A stretch of 13,502 nucleotides of DNA from JBOGUF01 sp050696075 (GTDB lineage Bacteria; Chloroflexota; Chloroflexia; Thermomicrobiales; UBA6265): positions 1 through 13,502 of the forward strand of contig JBOGUF010000120.1 in the NCBI GenBank assembly GCA_050696075.1, given 5' to 3'. Under the pieces are notes generated by a model. That model saw only the letters and a list, made by a program, of their open reading frames with translations, did no database searches and was not told where the DNA came from. The stretch's first letter is position 1; each line of letters starts with the position of its first letter. This document shows, one piece after another, positions 7,304 to 13,424 of the stretch. The translations under genes and the position numbers were made by a program.

Positions 7304-8170
7304 ATGACGGTTCTCTTGGGTGTCCTCGGCGACTCATACCGCCGACAGTTACGGCGGCTCACCGAACAGCCGCGCATTGACATCATCATCGACAAGGCAG
7401 CCGCGGTCGCCGACGAGGTGGAGATTCATCCTTTTGGCATTGACTTCGGCGCCGGCAAGCTTCCCCGCACTGATCCAGCGTACCTCGCCGCATTGCGCGA
7501 TCGACTTGCCAATCATCAGCTCATCCCCACCGTGATCATCGGATCGCTGGGGCTCCACGCCGATCGCGATCTCGCCGAGCCAGCCCTCGACGCGGCGATC
7601 GCCAACCTGGCGGTCGCCCATCAGCTCGGCTCGCCGCTCGGCCTCTTCTACTTCGGCTACGGTGGCCGCATCACGCGGGAGGGCCGCATTCGCATCGCGG
7701 TCGACCAGTTGACACGACTCGCCGACGCCGCGGCGGAATTCGGCATCACGGTCACCACCGAAAACTACGACTACTTCACGAGCGGCGATTTTCTCGAGAT
7801 CTTCGAGCGCGTCGGGCGACCAAACGTCGGTCTACACAACGACACCGGCAACTGGTTGCTCCTGCAGGAGGATCCACTGGCGGCCACACGCAAGATGGCG
7901 CCGTACACCTACCACGCCCATGTCCGCGACTACACCCTGGTTGATGGCGTCTACACCAGCGTCCCCATCGGCCAGGGACTGGTCGACTTCCCGCCGATCT
8001 TGGCCGAGCTCGCGCGGATCGGCGCCACGCGCGAGCGATTTGTGCTCGCGATCGAGATGGATCTCGACGCTGGGACGACGGTGGACGAGGACAACTCCGT
8101 GCGCGAGTGCGCCCGGTACATGGCGGACTGGTATCGGGCACGTCGTCCGCTGCTGGCTTCTGTGCGCTGA
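7304..8170 (+). CDS. Sugar phosphate isomerase/epimerase-like TIM barrel (COG1082), second of three
   Basis: The ATG at 7304 has GGGAGG at 7292-7297 and gives 288 residues beginning TVLLGVLGDSY; the longer open frame upstream overlaps the previous gene and is not expected to be translated. Expected metal ligands at the ends of barrel strands are Glu153 (VTTENYDYF), Asp180 (VGLHNDTGNW), His206 (YHAHVRDY) and Glu251 (LAIEMDLD). GQGLVDFPPILAELARIG near residues 225-242 is the usual 'G.G.vd...il..L...gy' segment before the last strand. It differs clearly from the first barrel protein, so this is not a recent tandem duplication; each probably does a different step. It lies 43 bases after the first barrel gene and 27 bases before the oxidoreductase gene, consistent with one transcript. 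Confidence 0.87.
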   Translation: MTVLLGVLGDSYRRQLRRLTEQPRIDIIIDKAAAVADEVEIHPFGIDFGAGKLPRTDPAYLAALRDRLANHQLIPTVIIGSLGLHADRDLAEPALDAAIANLAVAHQLGSPLGLFYFGYGGRITREGRIRIAVDQLTRLADAAAEFGITVTTENYDYFTSGDFLEIFERVGRPNVGLHNDTGNWLLLQEDPLAATRKMAPYTYHAHVRDYTLVDGVYTSVPIGQGLVDFPPILAELARIGATRERFVLAIEMDLDAGTTVDEDNSVRECARYMADWYRARRPLLASVR

Positions 8171-8197
8171 CGCTACAGACGAGGGCAAGCAACGCCA

Positions 8198-9250
8198 ATG
8201 AAGACGCAAACGATTCGGTGGGGCATCATCGGCTGCGGGCAGATCGCCCACGATCGGGTGCTGCCCGCGCTGGAGATGGCCGACAACTGCGAGACCGTTG
8301 CGCTGTTCGACCCCGATCCCGAGCGCATGGCGCGGGCGCGGGGCAAAGCGCCGGCGGCGGTGACCTGTGCGTCGCTCGCCGAGCTGCTGGCCGATCCGCA
8401 CGTGCAGGCCGTCTACATTGCCACCCCCAACCATCTCCACGCGGAGCAAGCGGTGGCGGCGGCCGCGGCCGGCAAGCATGTGCTGGTCGAAAAGCCGATG
8501 GCGCTGGACGCCGCCCAGGGGCGACAGATGGTCGAGGCCGCGGCCAGGGCCGGGGTGAAGCTGATGGTCGCCTACATGACGCTGTTCAATCCCATCTACA
8601 AGGCTGCCAAACGGCTGCTTGATGCGGACGCCCTGGGCGAAATCGTCGCCATGCGCGGGCGCCATTCGTACGCGATGCGGCCGGAATCCCTGTCCGACGC
8701 GAACCGCTGGCGCCTCGACCCTCGTCACGGCGGCGGGCCGCTGATGGATGTCGGTGTGTACTCGATCTTCACCCTGCGCGAGCTCTCCGGCATTACGCCG
8801 CGGTCGCTCTCCGCCACCGGCAGCGTTCGCCGCCTCCACGGCAAGACTGACTACGACTCGATCGTCTTTAGCTATCTGGGTCACGATGGTACCCCAGGGG
8901 TCGTGGAGGCGAGCTTCACCTTTGGCTCGTCGACCTACGAACTCGAGGGAACGCGCGGCCGGCTCTGCCTGACCGGTCACATCACCCAACTGATCGGCGG
9001 TAAGCTCGAGGCCGAGCTCTGGCCCGATTTCCGGCCACGCCGCGTGTCAGAACGCATCTCGCACGAGGTCGTGCCGGCCGCATTGCCGGAGTTCTACAAC
9101 TATCTGGGCGAGGTCGCGCAATTCGCGTCCTGCATCCTCAATGACACCACGCCCTTTCCGTCTGGCGCCAGTGCCATCGCCGATCTCGAAGTCGCCGATG
9201 CCGTCCGGGAGTCACTCCGCACCGGGGCTCGTGTCGAATTGTCGTCGTAG
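8198..9250 (+). CDS. Gfo/Idh/MocA-family NAD(P)-dependent oxidoreductase
   Basis: The 350-residue protein has an N-terminal Rossmann domain with the nucleotide motif GCGQIA (residues 12-17) and ATPNHLHAEQ. The family Lys appears in VEKPM (Glu98, Lys99, Pro100). In the C-terminal domain, GGGPLMDVGVYSI (Asp184, Tyr188) carries Tyr where many relatives have the catalytic His. That matches the glucose-fructose oxidoreductase/xylose dehydrogenase/anhydrofructose reductase side of the family. Such enzymes oxidise or reduce sugar or cyclitol hydroxyls using bound or free NAD(P). Flanked by COG1082 barrels, it probably makes or removes a keto group that a barrel enzyme then epimerises, dehydrates or cleaves against. 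The start ATG has only a distant GAGGG site (8181-8185), but the Rossmann strand begins at once (IRWGIIGCG), so the start is secure. Confidence 0.92.
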   Translation: MKTQTIRWGIIGCGQIAHDRVLPALEMADNCETVALFDPDPERMARARGKAPAAVTCASLAELLADPHVQAVYIATPNHLHAEQAVAAAAAGKHVLVEKPMALDAAQGRQMVEAAARAGVKLMVAYMTLFNPIYKAAKRLLDADALGEIVAMRGRHSYAMRPESLSDANRWRLDPRHGGGPLMDVGVYSIFTLRELSGITPRSLSATGSVRRLHGKTDYDSIVFSYLGHDGTPGVVEASFTFGSSTYELEGTRGRLCLTGHITQLIGGKLEAELWPDFRPRRVSERISHEVVPAALPEFYNYLGEVAQFASCILNDTTPFPSGASAIADLEVADAVRESLRTGARVELSS

Positions 9251-9312
9251 GGTGCAGTACGTATGACGACCTCCCCAGGTGTGGGGCTGGGTACGTCGGC
9301 GAGGACGATTGG

Positions 9313-10443
9313 ATGACGGATCACATTGCGCTTCAGCTCTATACGCTGCGCCAACAGGCCGAGCGAGACTTCGTCGCCATGCTGCGGGAGGTTGCCGCCG
9401 CCGGATACACCGCGGTCGAGCTCGCCGGCTACGGCCCGCTCACCGTCGCCGAGCTTCGCCGAACCCTTGATCAGCTTGGGCTGCGCGCGATCAGCTCCCA
9501 CGTCGGATACCGGCGCTTCGCCGATGAGCTCGACGTGGTGCTCGAAGAGCTTCGCCTGCTCGGCTGCAGCTATGCGGTGGTGCCCGGCATTCCCCGCGAG
9601 CTTCGCGCCTCCCCCGAGGCTCCGGCCCGGCTCGCCGCGCGGTTTGATGCTTGGGGCGCCGCCTGCGCATCGGCCGGCCTCCGGTTTGGCTATCACAACC
9701 ACGGCTGGGAGTTCGAGCCGCGCGACGGCTCGAATATGCTTGACCTCCTGACCGCCAAGACCAAGCAGGATCGCGTCGACGTGCAAATCGATATCTTCTG
9801 GGCCCTGACCGCGGGCGTCGACGTGGTCAGCCTCATTCAGCGTCATCCGGATCGGGTGCCAACACTGCATGCGAAAGAGCTGGCAGCAGCGGCGGCCAAG
9901 ATCGACACCACGATTGGCGATGGCATCACGCCCTGGCCGTCGGTCCTGGCCGCGGCCGCGGCCGCGGGCACCGCATGGTTCATCGTCGAACAAGAAGACG
10001 ACCCCGACAACGCGTACCGCGACATCCGGCGCAGCCGAGATTCTCTGCGGCAGCTGTTGGGCCGCCACTACCGGCCGGCGCCAGCGCAAGGTCAGGACGG
10101 CCCCATCCAGCATCCAGTATCAAGGGTTGTGGCGTTGACGCCACGCCGGCTCGGAGCCGACACGGGAGAACGCAGCCATGCTCGTGCCAGAACTCAGTCC
10201 ACGCTTGGGTGGCCGCATGAACCTGGCGGAGAAGAAGCGTCGCCTGCTCCGTTTTCACTGGGTCGAGATGGAAATCCTGGAGATCGTCTCGTCCTGGTCC
10301 GAGACGATGGTCTTCATCCCGGTTCGTGCCGGTGTCGGGCGCGTGATGTGGGAGCAGGCGCTCAATTGCAACGGCATTGGTTGGGCGCTGCGCAATCTCC
10401 GGCATTTGGGACGGGTGATCACCGCCAAGGCGCCAAGCGATGA
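9313..10443 (+). CDS. Sugar phosphate isomerase/epimerase-like TIM barrel (COG1082), third; 3' end abnormal
   Basis: Residues 1-254 form a complete barrel protein: IALQLYTLRQQ (first strand), YTAVELAGYGPLT, GLRAISSHVGYRRF, then metal-ligand candidates Glu133 (YHNHGWEFEP), Asp160 (VQIDIFW), His186 (TLHAKE) and Glu226 (FIVEQE). This version with QLYTLR and HNH resembles IolE/YcjR-like ketosugar and inosose enzymes. After LRQLLGRHYR (residue about 254), where relatives end, the frame runs on for another 122 residues of unconserved, Arg/Gly/Pro-rich sequence. This tail overlaps the next gene by 266 bases in another frame. A stop exists at 10136-10138 in the +1 frame, just before the next gene's ribosome binding site. 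A frameshift or lost stop near 10070-10135 is therefore likely. GAGG at 9301-9304 supports the start. The true end is uncertain; the barrel itself looks functional. Confidence 0.82.
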   Translation: MTDHIALQLYTLRQQAERDFVAMLREVAAAGYTAVELAGYGPLTVAELRRTLDQLGLRAISSHVGYRRFADELDVVLEELRLLGCSYAVVPGIPRELRASPEAPARLAARFDAWGAACASAGLRFGYHNHGWEFEPRDGSNMLDLLTAKTKQDRVDVQIDIFWALTAGVDVVSLIQRHPDRVPTLHAKELAAAAAKIDTTIGDGITPWPSVLAAAAAAGTAWFIVEQEDDPDNAYRDIRRSRDSLRQLLGRHYRPAPAQGQDGPIQHPVSRVVALTPRRLGADTGERSHARARTQSTLGWPHEPGGEEASPAPFSLGRDGNPGDRLVLVRDDGLHPGSCRCRARDVGAGAQLQRHWLGAAQSPAFGTGDHRQGAKR

Positions 10444-11572
10444 ATTTGCCCGTTACTGCGAACAGCTCCACGGGATTGCGGACCCCGCGCTTCGGCTGGT
10501 CGGCATGTTCCGCGTACTCGTGCCCGCCCTGGCCGAGGCGGAACGTGCGTATCTAGACAGCACGGACGCACTCGCCGATGCCAATTCCGTCGAGGCCCTG
10601 ACCCGGTGCGTGGGCGCCCATGCCGTCCAGGAGATCTGGGCGGAACACATGCTTGCGACGCTCCTGCCAACACCGATCAGCCGGCAACAAGCGGCCGGCT
10701 TCGAACACCAGCAGCGGCAGTTGCTGATCACCGCCGGCGGCATTGATACGAACGGTCCCGCCGCGTATTTCCTGCCGTACCACGGATGGCCGGAGCACGA
10801 TGAGGCCAGGTCCGCCCGGAGCGAGCTATCGGCTGCTCACGGCCAGTGGCGATCGACCGGCTACACCTACACCAAGTCGTTCGAGCCGAACGTGGTCCAT
10901 CTCCGCTGGGACAGCCGCTTCCGGTACGCCGAATCTCCGGCAGACCTGGAATCGACAGCGCCTGCCGGCACGGCCGACCGTCTGGTCCGGTGGCTCCACG
11001 ATCTGTTCCACGGCGAATGCCAGACGGTGGACCGGATGGGCTGGCTCCTTGTCGACTTTCCTGATCTGCCCTGGGCGATGCGGATGGACATGGCCCAGCA
11101 GGCGTGGGAAGAGGCGCGGCACATTCAGCTTGTGGCGCAGCTACTGGAGGGTCTGGGCGCCCACCTCGGCAGCTACCCATTTCAGCCGTATTTCGGCCAT
11201 CGACGACGCGATCATCACCATCCAGTGGCGCACCTCGTCACTGGCAACATCATCGGTGAAGGCAGTGCCGCCGCCGAAACGAACGACGCCTTACGGCTCA
11301 CCCGGGGCTGGGACAACGATTGGCTGCGACAGGGTCTCGAGCACCTTTCCGGCGATGAGGTGGTGCATATCAACTTTGGCAAAAAGTGGTCCCGGCTCCT
11401 GGTCCAGGAGGATCACGCCCGGTATTGGGAGGCGGGGAAAGCGAAGGCACTAGCCGGCCAGCGTGCGCTCGAAGCAACCAAACGCGCGTATGGCTTCATT
11501 CCCGACGGCATCGCGGGGCCGGCCCGAATCGAGCGTGAATTCGCGGCTCTGCTTGTGCCGGCCAAGTCCTGA
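10178..11572 (+). CDS. DUF455-like ferritin-fold diiron protein, internally duplicated
   Basis: This 464-residue protein has GGGAG at 10164-10168 before its ATG. The C-terminal half shows a full carboxylate-diiron pattern over four helices: Glu280 (FHGECQTVDRM), Glu312-x-x-His315 (QAWEEARHIQL), Glu361 (NIIGEGSAAAE) and Glu394-x-x-His397 (GDEVVHINFG). DFPDLPWAMRMDMAQQAWEEARH is close in pattern to DUF455 (MiaE-like) proteins. The N-terminal half looks like a second copy of the bundle (FHWVEMEILEIV; VMWEQALNCNGIGWALRNL), but the EExxRH site reads EQALN, so Gln60 and Asn63 replace the Glu and His ligands. A His-rich insert (residues 341-352, including DHHH) may bind metal. It could be an oxygenase, an oxidase or a non-catalytic iron protein. 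As the last gene of the run, it may act on the same substrate. Function unknown. Confidence 0.78.
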   Translation: MLVPELSPRLGGRMNLAEKKRRLLRFHWVEMEILEIVSSWSETMVFIPVRAGVGRVMWEQALNCNGIGWALRNLRHLGRVITAKAPSDEFARYCEQLHGIADPALRLVGMFRVLVPALAEAERAYLDSTDALADANSVEALTRCVGAHAVQEIWAEHMLATLLPTPISRQQAAGFEHQQRQLLITAGGIDTNGPAAYFLPYHGWPEHDEARSARSELSAAHGQWRSTGYTYTKSFEPNVVHLRWDSRFRYAESPADLESTAPAGTADRLVRWLHDLFHGECQTVDRMGWLLVDFPDLPWAMRMDMAQQAWEEARHIQLVAQLLEGLGAHLGSYPFQPYFGHRRRDHHHPVAHLVTGNIIGEGSAAAETNDALRLTRGWDNDWLRQGLEHLSGDEVVHINFGKKWSRLLVQEDHARYWEAGKAKALAGQRALEATKRAYGFIPDGIAGPARIEREFAALLVPAKS

Positions 11573-11707
11573 CTCCCAGTTGAGCCGGGCGCGCTCGTCC
11601 AGCGCCTGCAGCGCTTCCTCAATCACCTCGTCATCACTGCGGTAAGGGCCGGCGGCAACCTTCTGCCGAACCAGGTTCTCGACACGGGGAGTGAGATTCA
11701 CGCTCAT
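11450..11707 (-). pseudogene. ParD-type ribbon-helix-helix antitoxin, C-terminus apparently lost
   Basis: On the minus strand, ATG at 11707 follows a strong GGAGGAGGG site. The first 42 residues match the ParD/CopG-like antitoxin start: strand SVNLTP, helices VENLVRQKVAAG and YRSDDEVIEEALQALDERARL, which form the DNA-binding ribbon-helix-helix dimer. From residue about 46 to the stop at 85 the frame is antisense to the 3' end of the ferritin-fold gene and shows no antitoxin-like sequence. That C-terminal part normally wraps the ParE toxin. No toxin gene follows, because the neighbour is convergent. It is either a remnant or a stand-alone repressor. I call it a pseudogene with moderate confidence; the N-terminal identification is firmer. 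Confidence 0.65.
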
Positions 11708-11828
11708 CAAGGGGCTGCCCTCCTCCCGTCCAGACGAGCAGAGATCGCTGCCGTCGCACAGCACGTTCTGCCACACCCAAGCACCTGTCCTCGATCTGGT
11801 CCCCACGACACCGAAAATACCCCGTTGG

Positions 11829-11848
11829 CATACCCCAAATGGGGCATG
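11829..11848. promoter_or_regulatory. Inverted repeat in the divergent gap
   Basis: CATACCCCAAATGGGGCATG pairs CAT-x-CCCC with GGGG-x-ATG around a central AAAT, with one mismatched pair. It lies between the divergent starts of the ParD-like gene (11707, minus) and the WWC peptide gene (11922, plus). It could be an operator for either. No clear -35/-10 pair was recognised nearby. Confidence 0.4.
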
Positions 11849-11907
11849 ACCGCGCCCGTTCTTGGCCGTAGGGTGGGGGCGGATCAGGCGATCCGATGGA
11901 TGATCGC

Positions 11908-11914
11908 AAGGAGG
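11908..11914 (+). promoter_or_regulatory. Strong ribosome binding site of the WWC peptide gene
   Basis: AAGGAGG stands 7 bases before the ATG at 11922. It is the best Shine-Dalgarno match seen in the window and is the main reason to accept the short gene that follows. Confidence 0.75.
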
Positions 11915-11921
11915 TTCGGCC

Positions 11922-12119
11922 ATGGCGCGCTTCTCCTGGATTTCACGGCGAATCGTGATCGGATTGGTCGTGTTTGCGTTGACGCTGGGCGGATTCCTGC
12001 TCCAGCCGGTGGAGGCGCTGGCGAGTTACGGGTCCAGCGGCGAGCACTACCCGGAGGCCACGATAACATCTGGTGAACCGGAGCCTCTGTGGTGGTGTCG
12101 AAGTTGGTGGTGTGACTGA
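11922..12119 (+). CDS. Small secreted peptide ending in a doubled Trp-Trp-Cys motif
   Basis: This encodes a 65-residue product. Residues 1-34 are a signal peptide: basic MARFSWISRR, hydrophobic IVIGLVVFALTLGGFLL, and a cleavage motif ALA at 32-34 before Ser35. The mature chain would be only about 31 residues, polar and acidic, and ends in WWCRSWWCD (residues 57-65). The two cysteines (59, 64) could form a disulfide or bind a metal, heme or thioether-linked group; the four tryptophans could insert into a membrane. A near-perfect ribosome binding site and a signal sequence argue that it is real despite its size. The bicupin gene starts 23 bases later, so the two are likely co-transcribed and co-exported. 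I do not recognise the family. Confidence 0.7.
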   Translation: MARFSWISRRIVIGLVVFALTLGGFLLQPVEALASYGSSGEHYPEATITSGEPEPLWWCRSWWCD

Positions 12120-12142
12120 CGCTGGGTGCGGAGGATATGCTC

Positions 12143-13033
12143 ATGCGGCGTTTCCTTATCGTCTCGGTCCTCGCCGTCGCTCTGCTGCCGTCACCATGGG
12201 CCGCGGCGGCCACCAGGCAGGCCACGCCCCGCCCTGAAGGGGTGACAGTCGACCAGATTATCGAGGCGACGCTGGATTGGCACACGCTCCCGCGCGCGAT
12301 CGACACGCTGGCGCTCGTCCGCGCCACCCTCCCAGCGGGGGCGACGGCAGCGGCATTGAACGGGGCGCACCTCGTTCTCGTCGAGTCCGGCGCCCTGACC
12401 GTCCAGGAGTTTGCGCGGGCCTACGTCCCGCCGGCGGGCACGCCCGGCCCGGTCCACGAGAACGTCCCGGCCGGTCCGCCCGTCACGCACGGTGCGGGCG
12501 ACCAGTTTCTCGTCGTTGACGACGGGGTCTCTCCGCCCGCAATCACCAATGCGGGGACAGAACCAGCTATCGCGCTCGTGGTCTCGATTGCGTTCACGGG
12601 CGGCAATCGCATCGGCGAATCGCTGACCGGCTGGACAGTCGTCGAGCCCCTGGCCGTCGCCGATGCCACCGGGGTGGGGCCGCCACTGTTCGCGGCGGGC
12701 AGGTTGGACACCGCGCCAATCTCTGTTGCGCTCGACCGCGCGAGCTACGAACGCGCGACGTCCCTCGACTTCATCTGGGTGGAATCCGCCGCGCGCCTGT
12801 TCGCCGTGGAGACGGGCGCGCTGAACGTTCTGGTCATCGACCCGGCACTGTACATGCCCGCTGTCGCCTCCCCCAAGCAGCTCCCCGCAACCTCGCGGGT
12901 CTCGCTCACGCGAGGCGACCAGTTGCTCGTTCCTGCCCCCGGCCGGATTGCGACCCGCAACGTCGCGCGCGGTCCGAGCGTGGTCCTGATCGTGACGGTC
13001 GGATCGGCCCCGGAGACAACCGTCGAGGGCTGA
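12143..13033 (+). CDS. Secreted cupin-like protein with two cupin halves
   Basis: Of two in-frame ATGs, the one at 12143 is 8 bases after GGAGG (12130-12134), whereas the one at 12137 is only 2 bases away; 12143 gives 296 residues. Residues 1-22 are a signal peptide (MRRFLIVSVLAVALL, Ala-rich end). The rest has two related beta-rich halves. First half: LALVRATLPAGA, LVLVESGALTV (residues 77-86), GDQFLVVDDG (119-128), ITNAGTEPAIALVVSI. Second half: SVALDRASYERA, LFAVETGALNVL (about 218-229), GDQLLVPAPG (258-267), RNVARGPSVVLIVTV. The usual cupin metal-binding HxH motif is absent from both, so a catalytic role is doubtful; ligand binding or a structural role is likelier. It follows the WWC peptide gene closely. 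Similar secreted cupin-like proteins are, to my knowledge, common in Thermomicrobia-like bacteria. Confidence 0.75.
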   Translation: MRRFLIVSVLAVALLPSPWAAAATRQATPRPEGVTVDQIIEATLDWHTLPRAIDTLALVRATLPAGATAAALNGAHLVLVESGALTVQEFARAYVPPAGTPGPVHENVPAGPPVTHGAGDQFLVVDDGVSPPAITNAGTEPAIALVVSIAFTGGNRIGESLTGWTVVEPLAVADATGVGPPLFAAGRLDTAPISVALDRASYERATSLDFIWVESAARLFAVETGALNVLVIDPALYMPAVASPKQLPATSRVSLTRGDQLLVPAPGRIATRNVARGPSVVLIVTVGSAPETTVEG

Positions 13034-13122
13034 AGGGGAGCGCGCGAATATGGGAATGACGGCTCTGCCGATGCCGCACCGGTCGTTGTTGACCCCGCTC
13101 CCTGACTCGTGACCCTTGACCC
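13034..13122. other. Short intergenic stretch between convergent coding regions
   Basis: No gene is seen. TTGACCCC occurs twice and CTGACTC/GTGACCC-like short tracts lie between the copies (about 13087-13122). No convincing terminator hairpin with a T-tract was found. Confidence 0.4.
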
Positions 13123-13329
13123 CTACATCTCCGCCGTCGCCTGATCCCCGCTTAGCGCGAACCGCAAGACCGCCCCGACGCCGCCCGGCTCATCCAACCG
13201 CTTGGCGGCGTCGGCCCGCGGGCGCTCGCTGTCCGCCTCCGGGATGTGGATCAATTCCTCGGTCGAGATCGACACCTCGGTGCGGACGATCTCGACCGTC
13301 GCGTCGGACTGGTAGGCGAGGCGAACTCG
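13123..13329 (-). pseudogene. Unidentified C-terminal coding fragment
   Basis: The minus strand carries about 67 codons ending at a TAG (13125-13123). They read like real protein: RLAYQSDATVEIVRTEVSIS, then ELIHIPEADSERPRADAAKRL and GAVLRFALSGDQATAEM. Third codon positions are almost all G or C, as expected for a true gene in this genome. Upstream of about 13325 the same frame turns into Ala/Arg/Gly-rich nonsense overlapping the alcohol-dehydrogenase fragment, so it has no start of its own. I do not recognise the family. It is probably the tail of a gene whose front was lost in a rearrangement. Confidence 0.4.
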
Positions 13330-13424
13330 GTCAGAACCCGAATCTGGCGCTCTCCCAGCGGCGACTCCTCGTACTCCCGCAGCACCGGCGTGCGCGGCGC
13401 AACGGCGACCAGCCCACGCGGCAA
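13251..13424 (-). pseudogene. N-terminal fragment of a zinc-binding alcohol dehydrogenase
   Basis: From a TTG at 13424 on the minus strand, the frame reads PRGLVAVAPRTPVLREYEES, then PLGERQIRVLTEFASP. This resembles the first strands of MDR-type zinc alcohol dehydrogenases, which continue with a segment like KHGTEL holding the first residues around the catalytic zinc site. Here the resemblance stops exactly after ASP (about 13314); 20 unrelated residues follow, then a TGA at 13253-13251. The catalytic and NAD-binding domains are missing, so no enzyme can be made. The break coincides with the start of the fragment in another frame described at 13123-13329. The identification rests on recalled family pattern over about 37 residues. 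Confidence 0.5.

Noticed and set aside
7832..8989. Long 385-codon open frame on the minus strand
   Set aside because: It lies antisense across two well-supported genes, has no recognisable motifs and is rich in Arg, Gly, His and Val, as chance frames opposite GC-rich genes are.
9263..9316. 17-codon frame whose stop overlaps the third epimerase start
   Set aside because: It is too short, has no clear ribosome site and no recognisable sequence; coupling is possible but unsupported.
9950..9970. GCGGCC tandem repeat
   Set aside because: It simply encodes a run of alanines in a helix of the third barrel protein; there is no sign of a separate element.
10147..10159. CGGCTC-G-GAGCCG symmetry before the ferritin-fold gene
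   Set aside because: As RNA only a 4-pair stem with a 5-base loop can form, without a T-tract; it is unremarkable in DNA of this composition.
11825..12076. 83-codon plus-strand frame overlapping the WWC peptide gene
   Set aside because: It has no ribosome site, and its composition fits a shadow; the overlapping frame has the strong AAGGAGG site and a signal peptide.
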